Below are positions 43,652 through 51,345 of a DNA stretch of 64,000 nt, piece by piece. The notes under the pieces are model-generated. The model searched no databases. It saw only the letters and a program-made list of their open reading frames with translations, and was not told the origin of the DNA. Position numbers and translations under genes: made by a program. Each line of letters opens with the position of its first letter. The stretch's first letter is position 1. Source of the DNA: Bacteroidota bacterium (GTDB lineage Bacteria > Bacteroidota > Bacteroidia > Flavobacteriales_D > Crocinitomicaceae); the NCBI GenBank assembly GCA_016192075.1, contig JACPUU010000001.1:372001-436000 (forward strand), written 5' to 3'.

Positions 43652-44691
43652 TCGCCGGCTTTGTATTTGATGTATCCAATTAGGTCCAGTAACTGCTCAT
43701 TACTCATATTTTCCATCGTGTACTGAGGCATGTACTGTTTACGTCCGCTGACGGCATACGTACCGTAACGGGTGATGTGAGAAAGTGAAAAAGAGTTGTA
43801 CTTATATAATTTCGCTTCCAGAAATTTGAAAGATAATTTATCCATTCCCAGGTCAAAATTGGTGATCTCTTTTTCTTTGGCATGACAATGCAGGCAGCCA
43901 TACTGGTAGATGTATTCTGCATTTTCATAGTTTGGTTCATACCCGGCAATTTCCGGAATTTCGGATGTGCCAAAAGTTGCTTCATTGATTTCATTGTAGC
44001 GTGAATGAATAATTTCACGGGCAAGTGCCGGGTTGTTTACAATGCTTTTTCCCAATAGATTAATTTCATAATTGGTAAAAACAAGGTCACCGATTTTATA
44101 CTCAAGAGACTTGTAGTAATGCATAACGCAGCGAATCTCCCAGGCTTCCATTTCACGTCCCTGTGAGCACTGTGTGGCACAAAGCTGAATGGCGTTGAAA
44201 AGGGTATCACGGGTTGGGCGTACCAGGTCGCCGTATTTTTTTTCATAGTCGCCATTATACCAGTGCTGCTTGTTGTAGAGACCATAAAAAGTGGCGGCGG
44301 GTAAAAAGGGAATTTTGTTTGCTTTACCATATTCAAGAACGGCCTCGGGCGACTCATCTCCCGGATCAGCAGATTCTTTAACCTGGTTGTGACAATCAGT
44401 GCAGTAAAAATATTTGGAGATTCGTTTGTTGGATCCATCCAGCAATTTACCATACCGCACCATTTCTTCACCCATTCGGGCTGAATCCTGGTTCAAAACA
44501 GGAATGTAATGAATAGGCGGTTTTTCCCCCAGTTTGATTAACACTTCTTCAACCCCGAGGTCGGCCAGGTTGACTTTTTCAGGATCATGGGGGGTGTATA
44601 CCGAAATCAGGCCTGTGGAATTCCATTCAAATGCATAAACCAGGACAATTGTCACAGTTACAAACATCAACCGGAATAAATTTTTGAACAT
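43648..44691 (-). CDS. Di-haem c-type cytochrome
   Basis: An N-terminal hydrophobic helix (LMFVTVTIVLVYAFEW) anchors or exports the protein. Two CxxCH haem sites are visible, CTDCHNQ near residue 98 and CLHCHAK near 273, with methionines downstream (YMPQYTMENMSNEQLLDLI) that could be axial ligands. The last about 80 residues look like a normal class I cytochrome c domain. The electron donor and acceptor are unknown. It is translationally coupled to the DUF5777 gene and divergent from recG with only 41 bp between starts. Confidence 0.85.
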   Translation of the reverse strand: MFKNLFRLMFVTVTIVLVYAFEWNSTGLISVYTPHDPEKVNLADLGVEEVLIKLGEKPPIHYIPVLNQDSARMGEEMVRYGKLLDGSNKRISKYFYCTDCHNQVKESADPGDESPEAVLEYGKANKIPFLPAATFYGLYNKQHWYNGDYEKKYGDLVRPTRDTLFNAIQLCATQCSQGREMEAWEIRCVMHYYKSLEYKIGDLVFTNYEINLLGKSIVNNPALAREIIHSRYNEINEATFGTSEIPEIAGYEPNYENAEYIYQYGCLHCHAKEKEITNFDLGMDKLSFKFLEAKLYKYNSFSLSHITRYGTYAVSGRKQYMPQYTMENMSNEQLLDLIGYIKYKAGE

Positions 44692-44732
44692 TTTACGTGA
44701 ATAGTTCCCGAAATATATGAAATTTTGCAGAG

Positions 44733-46832
44733 ATGAGCGATTTGCTGAATACCCCTATAGAGTACCTGAAAAGCGTTGGACCGCAGCGTGGATCAATACT
44801 TCGGAAAGAAGCAGGTATTTTTACTTTTGGTGATCTGCTCAATTATTTTCCGTTCCGTTACGTTGATAAGACCAGTTTTCAGAAAATTTCAGACATTCCT
44901 CACCTCGAAGGGTTCGTTCAGCTCAAAGGGCGGATTACCGGTCTGAGAGATGTTGCTGTCGGGCGTTTGAAAAGGCTCGAAGCAAAGCTGGACGATGGTA
45001 CGGGAACCATTGACCTGGTTTGGTTTAAAGGGGCAAAGTGGATTAAACCCAAATTGCAGAATCTGCCCGAGGTTATTATTTATGGAAAACCGAAACAATT
45101 TGGCGCCAAAGTCACTATTGCACATCCTGAAATGGAAATTTTAACCGGCCTTGAAGCTCCATCCGGCGGTTTACAGGCGGTTTATCATTCGGGTGAAAAG
45201 CTGCAGGCGCTGGGGTTTACCACAAAAGGTATTGAACACATCGTTGCACAATTGCTGCCGCAGGTAAAAAACCAGGTGGAAGAAACGCTGCCTTCGCGCA
45301 TTTTGGGTGAACTAAGCCTGATGGGAAAAGAAAAAGCCTATCATGAAATTCATGCCCCGCAATCACACGACCTTGCTAAAAAAGCGCAGTTCAGGCTTAA
45401 GTTTGAAGAGTTGTTTTTTCTTCAGCTTGAATTGCTGCTTCGGAAACAAATCACACAAAAAAAATTAAAGGGGCTTAAGCTCACCAAGGTAGGAGCCATA
45501 TTTAATGATTTTTACAACAAACACCTGCCGTATGAATTAACCGGCGCACAGAAAAAAGTGATCAAAGAAATACGCACTGACTTGGCCAGCGGTGTTCACA
45601 TGAATCGTTTACTCCAGGGTGATGTCGGCAGCGGTAAAACTCTGGTTGCACTGATGGTAATGCTGATTGCCATTGATAACGGACACCAGGCGTGCATTAT
45701 GGCACCCACCGAAATTCTGGCCACGCAGCATTACAATACCATTTGTGAATTACTGAAAGATATGCCGGTTGAAGTAGCGCTGCTTACCGGGTCAACCAAA
45801 CAATCCAAACGAAAAATACTGCATGAGCAGTTAAAATCCGGCGAAATAAAAATATTATGTGGTACACATGCGCTGCTTGAAAAAGTGGTTGAATACAAAG
45901 ATCTGGGAATTGCCATTATTGATGAACAACATCGTTTTGGCGTGGCACAACGGTCGCGTCTGTGGACAAAAAACACGCTGCCCCCGCATGTGCTGGTAAT
46001 GACAGCAACACCCATTCCGCGTACACTGGCACTTACATTTTATGGTGACCTGGATATTTCAGTGATTGACGAAATGCCTCCCGGCAGAAAACCCGTACAA
46101 ACATCGCATCGTTTTGAATCAGCCCGGCTGAAAGTTTTTCAGTTCATGCAGGACGAAATTGCGAAAGGCAGACAGATTTATGTGGTATATCCACTGATCC
46201 AGGAATCAGAGACCATGGATTACCAGAACCTGATGGACGGCTACGAAGCTATTACACGCCGGTTCCCGATTCCGAAATACCGTGTCAGTATTGTACACGG
46301 TCAGCTCAAACCAGAGGTGAAGGAATATGAAATGCAGCAATTTGTAAAGGGAATCACCCATATCATGGTTGCAACCACCGTCATTGAAGTGGGTGTAAAT
46401 GTCCCCAATGCCAGTGTAATGATTATAGAAAGTGCTGAAAAATTCGGTCTTTCACAACTGCACCAGCTACGGGGTAGAGTGGGGCGCGGTGCTGATCAAT
46501 CCTATTGCATTTTAATGACAGGTTATAAATTAGGACAAGATGCCAAAACCCGCATTGAAACCATGTGTGAAACCAATGATGGTTTTAAAATTGCTGAGGT
46601 AGATCTCCGGTTAAGAGGCCCCGGAGATATTATGGGTACACAGCAGAGTGGCTTATTGAATTTGAAATTGTCTGATCTGTCCCGTGATGCACAAATTGTA
46701 TCTCTTGCCCGCGATAAAGCCCGTGAATTATTGGATATGGACCCCTCCTTTGAAATGAAAGAACATCAGAATATTGCCAAAGAATTGAAGAAAATTTTGA
46801 AGGCGAAGCCCAATTGGTCACGGATAAGTTGA
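44733..46832 (+). CDS. recG: ATP-dependent DNA helicase RecG
   Basis: This branch-migration helicase rewinds stalled replication forks and Holliday junctions. An N-terminal wedge domain (about 1-270, with TFGDLLNYFPFRYVDKT) precedes the helicase core: GDVGSGKTLVALM (Walker A), IIDEQHRFGVAQR (DEQH box), VMTATPIPRTLAL and VATTVIEVGVNVPNA, then QLRGRVGRG. Its 699 residues are complete. The TGA stop lies at the base of a 20-bp palindrome shared with the convergent RAYT gene. Confidence 0.96.
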   Translation: MSDLLNTPIEYLKSVGPQRGSILRKEAGIFTFGDLLNYFPFRYVDKTSFQKISDIPHLEGFVQLKGRITGLRDVAVGRLKRLEAKLDDGTGTIDLVWFKGAKWIKPKLQNLPEVIIYGKPKQFGAKVTIAHPEMEILTGLEAPSGGLQAVYHSGEKLQALGFTTKGIEHIVAQLLPQVKNQVEETLPSRILGELSLMGKEKAYHEIHAPQSHDLAKKAQFRLKFEELFFLQLELLLRKQITQKKLKGLKLTKVGAIFNDFYNKHLPYELTGAQKKVIKEIRTDLASGVHMNRLLQGDVGSGKTLVALMVMLIAIDNGHQACIMAPTEILATQHYNTICELLKDMPVEVALLTGSTKQSKRKILHEQLKSGEIKILCGTHALLEKVVEYKDLGIAIIDEQHRFGVAQRSRLWTKNTLPPHVLVMTATPIPRTLALTFYGDLDISVIDEMPPGRKPVQTSHRFESARLKVFQFMQDEIAKGRQIYVVYPLIQESETMDYQNLMDGYEAITRRFPIPKYRVSIVHGQLKPEVKEYEMQQFVKGITHIMVATTVIEVGVNVPNASVMIIESAEKFGLSQLHQLRGRVGRGADQSYCILMTGYKLGQDAKTRIETMCETNDGFKIAEVDLRLRGPGDIMGTQQSGLLNLKLSDLSRDAQIVSLARDKARELLDMDPSFEMKEHQNIAKELKKILKAKPNWSRIS

Positions 46833-46874
46833 TATAATAAAGGGGCGGAAGATTTTCCGCCCCTTTATTATATC
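46831..46874. repeat. 20-bp-stem hairpin between the recG and RAYT stop codons
   Basis: GATATAATAA then AGGGGCGGAA (46831-46850), loop GATT, and the exact complement TTCCGCCCCT then TTATTATATC (46855-46874). It includes the recG stop and ends exactly before the RAYT stop. It could end both transcripts, and its core matches the array at 54041-54242. Confidence 0.9.
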
Positions 46875-47462
46875 TCAAATTGAATCAATTCCCCAATTTT
46901 TTGGATTTGATTCAATGTAATGTGTGATTTGATTGTATTGTTTTTTGTTTAATATTATTTCATCCCAAAAATTCCGTTGCCATACAATTTCAATGTTGGT
47001 ATTGGTTCGAAACCATTTTGTAACACCAATTTTGAATCCCCGGATAACGGAGGGAAGATTTTTTGATGAAGGCCCGGGTTTTGAAATGTGATTTAATTCA
47101 TGGAATTCAAAATAATTGGATTTGGACAACATCACATGTGACACGTTTGCCCCATGAAGCGGCGGAAAATTTTCCGCCACTTCATGGGGTGTTGCATCCA
47201 TTATTTCGATAATTCCATGAATATGATCGGGCATAATAACAAATGCATGCAAATTGACCATTGGGAAGTGATCCGGAATTTCCAACCAACATAGGTTTGC
47301 AATTTTACCACCATCAGACAAAATCATTTTTTTGTCAATGACAGATCCAAACAGTTCCTTTTTTTTATGTGTACAGATTGTTACAAAGTATAATCCGGGA
47401 AGTGAATAGTCATACCCTTTCAACCGGAGAGATTTGCGATTATGGATTAGCGGATCGTACAT
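46875..47462 (-). CDS. REP-associated tyrosine transposase (RAYT, Y1 HUH family)
   Basis: This is an IS200/IS605-type single-strand nuclease domesticated or mobilised with REP palindromes. The N-terminal RLKGYDYSLPGLYFVTICT and the HUH metal site D79-H80-I-H82 (VIMPDHIHGI) are clear; the end has VWQRNFWDEII and a tyrosine in ITHYIESNPKNW (Y182), probably the nucleophile. Its 195 residues are normal. The variable loop between GII and LPSVIRGFK is encoded partly by a palindrome (47150-47189), and a matching palindrome abuts its stop. No other transposase gene is nearby. Confidence 0.9.
   Translation of the reverse strand: MYDPLIHNRKSLRLKGYDYSLPGLYFVTICTHKKKELFGSVIDKKMILSDGGKIANLCWLEIPDHFPMVNLHAFVIMPDHIHGIIEIMDATPHEVAENFPPLHGANVSHVMLSKSNYFEFHELNHISKPGPSSKNLPSVIRGFKIGVTKWFRTNTNIEIVWQRNFWDEIILNKKQYNQITHYIESNPKNWGIDSI
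47150..47189. repeat. 40-bp palindrome inside the RAYT coding sequence
   Basis: CCCCATGAAG, C, GGCGGAAAA then TTTTCCGCC, A, CTTCATGGGG: 19 of 20 positions pair, with a single C/A mismatch. It encodes RAYT residues 92-105 in the variable loop. The inner GGCGGAAAATTTTCCGCC differs by one base from the core of the hairpins at 46831 and 54041, while the outer arms differ entirely. Confidence 0.85.
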
Positions 47463-47568
47463 ACTTTGTCTGCCAAATATACAAAAGAGGGAATAAAAAT
47501 TCTTTTGCTTCTTCTACAGGACTAATTAAATCCGGACTGTATATTTTATATCATAACCATACTGATAA

Positions 47569-48138
47569 TCACCCCCTATTAATCCTCCCAACAGCAAAAA
47601 CAGAAGACACATCTGTAGCCCATTTTTTCAACAGAATCAAAATTAAGATGATCTCAGCACGTGAAATTATACCGGTAGTGATGCAGATTATAAATGCGGG
47701 TTTGCTATCCGAGGTCAGAATCAGCTCGACGATAAAGATGAGCAATGTTAATGTCCAGAATTTAGCCAGGTAAGTATGGGTAGCAACGGGTCGTTTAAAT
47801 TTTAAAAAACTGACCAGGTAGACCAGTATTTCAGATGCAGTGAGTACAATAATCCAGGTGAGATTTGATTTCAGAAAATGCAGGTTCAGGTAAAACACAG
47901 ATGCGATGGATATCAGCCAGAAAACCACATCAGCATTAGAGTCCCATACCCGTAATTTTTCGGTGGCAACTTTTAGTTTTCGTGCAATAATACCGTCGAA
48001 TAAATCTGTTAATACGCCCAGCAGTATGAGTGATGCAATCCAATATTCCCGAAAGTTAATTTCAGAAAAAGTAAGAGCAGCTATAATGCCTGCAATGAGA
48101 ATTCTGCTGAGGACGAGTATGAAGGGAATTTGGGTCAT
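47569..48138 (-). CDS. CDP-alcohol phosphatidyltransferase family protein
   Basis: This membrane protein has several helices and the CDP-alcohol signature DLFDGIIARKL followed by RVWDSNADVVFW. The aspartates and Arg are in place, but the glycine eight residues after AR is a leucine (K-L-R-V), which departs from DG-x2-AR-x8-G. It would join a CDP-activated lipid to an alcohol; the substrate is unknown, and the altered motif may change specificity. The start is taken at MTQIPFILVL (48138); the frame also opens at 48177. Confidence 0.75.
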   Translation of the reverse strand: MTQIPFILVLSRILIAGIIAALTFSEINFREYWIASLILLGVLTDLFDGIIARKLKVATEKLRVWDSNADVVFWLISIASVFYLNLHFLKSNLTWIIVLTASEILVYLVSFLKFKRPVATHTYLAKFWTLTLLIFIVELILTSDSKPAFIICITTGIISRAEIILILILLKKWATDVSSVFAVGRINRG

Positions 48139-48222
48139 GTGATAAAAATACCCAAATATTTCTTTTTGATTTAGCAAATTTGAGCTTGAAATAAACGGAC
48201 ACTACCATTTAGAAAAAGTGAG

Positions 48223-48597
48223 TCAGTCTGCCGGGAATAAATAATTCCCAAAAACAACCCCGGCCACCACCAGTGCAAATAAAACAGAAACCAGCACAGC
48301 ACCTGCCGAAATGTCTTTCAGTTTGCCTGCTTTTTCGTGATAGTCAGGCATTATTAAATCACAGAGTAATTCAATCGCTGTATTGAGCATTTCCGTAATA
48401 AAAACAAGGGCAATGGCTGCGGCTATCCAAAACCATTCAGCCGTTTTCAGGTCACAATAAATTCCCGCGGCTACGGCAACAATGGCAGCAACCAGGTGAA
48501 TTTTAGCATTGCGGCCTTCTTTAAAAAAAGTAACAACTCCTTTAAAGGCATAATTCAGACCAATTGAAAATTTACCGGCTGGTTTTGGTTTTTCCAT
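48223..48597 (-). CDS. Diacylglycerol kinase family protein
   Basis: This small integral membrane kinase of the DgkA/undecaprenol kinase fold has about 124 residues and three helices. FITEMLNTAIELLCDL contains the catalytic E-x-L-N-T-A-I-E motif. It phosphorylates diacylglycerol or undecaprenol. The ATG at 48597 (MEKPKPAGKF) is the family start; an upstream ATG at 48645 would overlap the radical SAM gene by 10 bp. Confidence 0.85.
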   Translation of the reverse strand: MEKPKPAGKFSIGLNYAFKGVVTFFKEGRNAKIHLVAAIVAVAAGIYCDLKTAEWFWIAAAIALVFITEMLNTAIELLCDLIMPDYHEKAGKLKDISAGAVLVSVLFALVVAGVVFGNYLFPAD

Positions 48598-48635
48598 GAT
48601 ACAAATGAAAGGTAATTTCCCGGTCTGTGCAAATT

Positions 48636-50090
48636 TTAGCGCCACATGTTGTTTAGCGGAACGGGCTTTTTCAAAAGCCGGGATTTAAAAATAAACTGCG
48701 TTGTTTCATGTATCCAAACCCTGCGGCCAATGTTGTTGTACCAGAACATGGCTTTGCGGAGTTTTTTGTCGCGGTGAAAGAGCCATCGGCCAATTGCTTT
48801 GGGTCTCACCTGCAAAATGACTTCAATTAGTTTGACATAGAAAATGACTTTCCACGGCTTGAGTTTGGACGTTTCCATAATCTGATGCTTATAATCCCAT
48901 TTGGTTTGGTCGGGTTCAATGATGTTTTTGTTTTTGATTTCATCAAAATAAGGCGTCCATTTATGAGGTGTTACATAGAGCAGTTGAACCTGGTCGGGGT
49001 CATACGCCAACAACTGTCTCAGACTCCTGTAAAAATCTTTGGTGGATTCTTCTCCAAACCCTACAACATAAGTTGCCATAGATAGAATGTCATGTTTCCG
49101 CAGCAGCTGAATGGCTTCTTTGTCTTTTGTAACGGAACCCGCTTTGCGGATTTTTTCCAGCACCGTTTCGTCATAATTTTCAATGCCCAGCAAAAAGCGT
49201 TCAAAACCTGCTTTTTTATAGAGGTGCAAAAATTCAGCATCGCGAACAATGTTATCTGCCCTGATAGAACCAACCAGTGTGAGTTGCAGTTTTTTGGCAA
49301 TCAGCGCCTCAAGAAAAGCCCGCCAGGCCTTTTTGTTGGTAGATGGATTTTCATCGGCAAAATTGATCACCTCAATTCCAAAATTCCGGTGCAGCATTTC
49401 AATTTCATCGGCTAATTTTTGCGGGTCACGATGCCGCCATTTTTTCCAGAACAAACTTTGACCGCAATAGCTGCAAGGGTAAGGGCAGCCTCTTGAAAAC
49501 TGAATAACCACTGCTTTTCGTTTTCCCCAATAGGTGTATTTATAGTCATGCATCAGTTCCCAGCCAACACGGTAATCGTCCAGGTTCTGAATGACCGGCG
49601 CGGTGATTGTTTTTACAATTTCATCACCGGCTCTGAACGCAATTCCCTTAACAAGCATTTCAGGTGTTTCATCGCGGATGGCTGCTGCAAGATCCAGCAT
49701 AATCTGTTCGCCTTCACCACACACAACGTAGTCAATTGCCTGATTTTCTTTCAGTATTTCGTTCCAGTGATAGGTTGGAAAAACACCGCCGATAACAATT
49801 TTTACCGTGGGCATTTTTTGTTTCAGCCGCATTGAAATTTCATTAATAACCGGTTGTGCGGAGGTGGAGCCCGAATGACCCATCAGAACAAGGTCAGGTT
49901 CAATTCCGGCAGTTGTTGAAACCAGGGTATCAAGGGCCATGTTTGAATAGTCAGCATCCAGCAATTGCACGTTGTAACCAGAATCAATTAAAGGTCCGCC
50001 TATTGAAAGCAGCCCGAGTGGGGGCAAATGTTCACCGGCCATTCTGCTGCCAATGGATTTATGAGGTGGGTTGATCAGGAGTAGTTTCAT
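48636..50090 (-). CDS. B12-binding-type radical SAM protein, BchE-like
   Basis: The N-terminus (INPPHKSIGSRMAGEHLPPL, then LLDADY and MGHSGSTSAQPV) is a cobalamin-binding-type domain; the radical SAM core follows with C202-PYP-C206-SY-C209 in QFSRGCPYPCSYCG and IRADNIVRDAEFLHLYKKAG. The pieces SGSTSAQP, GGVFPTYHWNEIL, WRHRDP, LLAYDPDQVQLLYVTPH and WDYKHQ recall BchE, the anaerobic Mg-protoporphyrin monomethyl ester cyclase of bacteriochlorophyll synthesis. No other bch genes are in the window, so a different porphyrin or other oxidative ring reaction is equally possible. It overlaps the DUF4184 gene by 4 bp. Confidence 0.82.
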   Translation of the reverse strand: MKLLLINPPHKSIGSRMAGEHLPPLGLLSIGGPLIDSGYNVQLLDADYSNMALDTLVSTTAGIEPDLVLMGHSGSTSAQPVINEISMRLKQKMPTVKIVIGGVFPTYHWNEILKENQAIDYVVCGEGEQIMLDLAAAIRDETPEMLVKGIAFRAGDEIVKTITAPVIQNLDDYRVGWELMHDYKYTYWGKRKAVVIQFSRGCPYPCSYCGQSLFWKKWRHRDPQKLADEIEMLHRNFGIEVINFADENPSTNKKAWRAFLEALIAKKLQLTLVGSIRADNIVRDAEFLHLYKKAGFERFLLGIENYDETVLEKIRKAGSVTKDKEAIQLLRKHDILSMATYVVGFGEESTKDFYRSLRQLLAYDPDQVQLLYVTPHKWTPYFDEIKNKNIIEPDQTKWDYKHQIMETSKLKPWKVIFYVKLIEVILQVRPKAIGRWLFHRDKKLRKAMFWYNNIGRRVWIHETTQFIFKSRLLKKPVPLNNMWR

Positions 50091-50857
50091 TTTTCAGAAT
50101 TTTTGGCTGGATGAATACGTACGTTTTTTTTAGCAAAAGTCCCGGAGATTATTTTGAGTATAAATGGAGCCAGCATCATACCAATTAACATACCGGCCAG
50201 TGTGGTTGCAATAAATTCACTTTGATTGGTTATGCCGCGCAGCGCCATAATGATAAGGGTTGTCAGCAAAACAACGCTGGTGTAAAGAACCGTTTTGTTC
50301 AGTGATTTTAAAGTAACGCGATTTTCATTTGGCCAGATAACAACCAGGAAAATAATCAGTCCACCGACTAGCGTACTCAAAAGTTGCATCAGGTCATACG
50401 ACGGAATGGAAACATTAAAAATCAAAAGATCCTGCTGCAGAAAGGGAATGAACTGAACAAAATAGCCGGGGGCGTGTGTGAAAGCATCCCAGAACAGGTG
50501 TGAAAAAATGCCAATTACGGCAGAGTAGAGAATAATATACCACCTTTTTCGGGCATAGCTGAACCAGTTCATTTGGTAAAAGTGCGCGTATTTTTTTCGC
50601 AGAAATTCCGGCAAGTGATCAATAAGTGTATCGCGTACCAGGAGGTGAAATAAAAAAAGACTGCAGAGCGTTACCGGTAAGTCAAAATAGAAGACCCCTT
50701 GCAGTGTATGACCATGTACCTGTTTCAACTGCATTCTGATAAAATATTCGAAATCGGGAGCCATGCTTCCCAAAATAAGAGCCGAAGCAGAGCTGTATTT
50801 TGGATTGATTTTGGCCAGCGGTAAAACAATTGCCGGATGTGAGAACGTGAAGGGCAT
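50087..50857 (-). CDS. DUF4184 family membrane protein
   Basis: The N-terminus MPFTFSHPAIVLPLA and LILGSMAPDFEYFIR match the DUF4184 family, related to membrane metal-dependent hydrolases, with His/Asp residues near the first helices. There are about six membrane segments over about 257 residues. The start at 50857 is chosen for the MPFTFSHP motif. The function is unknown. It overlaps the radical SAM gene and may be made with it; the COQ4-like gene lies upstream. Confidence 0.75.
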   Translation of the reverse strand: MPFTFSHPAIVLPLAKINPKYSSASALILGSMAPDFEYFIRMQLKQVHGHTLQGVFYFDLPVTLCSLFLFHLLVRDTLIDHLPEFLRKKYAHFYQMNWFSYARKRWYIILYSAVIGIFSHLFWDAFTHAPGYFVQFIPFLQQDLLIFNVSIPSYDLMQLLSTLVGGLIIFLVVIWPNENRVTLKSLNKTVLYTSVVLLTTLIIMALRGITNQSEFIATTLAGMLIGMMLAPFILKIISGTFAKKNVRIHPAKNSEK

Positions 50858-50889
50858 AGTTTCTGAATAAGTTGTTATTGAATAATGGA

Positions 50890-51345
50890 TCAGATCTGAA
50901 TTTTCCAGCGTTTTTGGCATTTTTCAAGATCGTCTGTCACAAAGTTTTCGAGGTTAAGCTGTTTCAGGCAAACTGCTTTTTGACCCCGCTTGTAATCCGT
51001 CCGGAGTGTTGGAATTATTTCAGGTACAAGCAGCGTGCAGGTTAAAAGATAGATTATAGCCATTGGGTTGTATGACCGGTTACCAATCAGAAAGGCATGA
51101 ATACGTAATTCATCAGGCATATTCATTTTATACCCAAGCAGTATGTGTTTCAGATCGTGTCTTACCAGGTTGGGTTTGAACGGAATGTTGTTTTCGTCCA
51201 TATAGACGATCAGTTTTTTGCCAATTGAATTTTCAGGCATTCGCCGGTAATCTGCCGCGGTGTGGTTCCAGTTTCGTTTTCGCAGCAGCCAGTCAGACAA
51301 GTCTGTTGCCTTAATGGTTAACCAGGTTACTAATTTCCATCTCAT
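50890..51345 (-). CDS. COQ4-like protein
   Basis: It has 151 residues with the COQ4 metal-site pattern HDxxH-x11-E: H63-D64-L-K-H67 then E79 within VRHDLKHILLGYKMNMPDE. In COQ4 this site supports an oxidative step in ubiquinone synthesis. The protein is shorter than typical COQ4 (about 220), and the C-terminal half (IYLLTCTLLVPEIIPTL) is hydrophobic. Its ATG overlaps the stop of the DUF4173-type gene (51342-51345). Confidence 0.65.
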   Translation of the reverse strand: MRWKLVTWLTIKATDLSDWLLRKRNWNHTAADYRRMPENSIGKKLIVYMDENNIPFKPNLVRHDLKHILLGYKMNMPDELRIHAFLIGNRSYNPMAIIYLLTCTLLVPEIIPTLRTDYKRGQKAVCLKQLNLENFVTDDLEKCQKRWKIQI

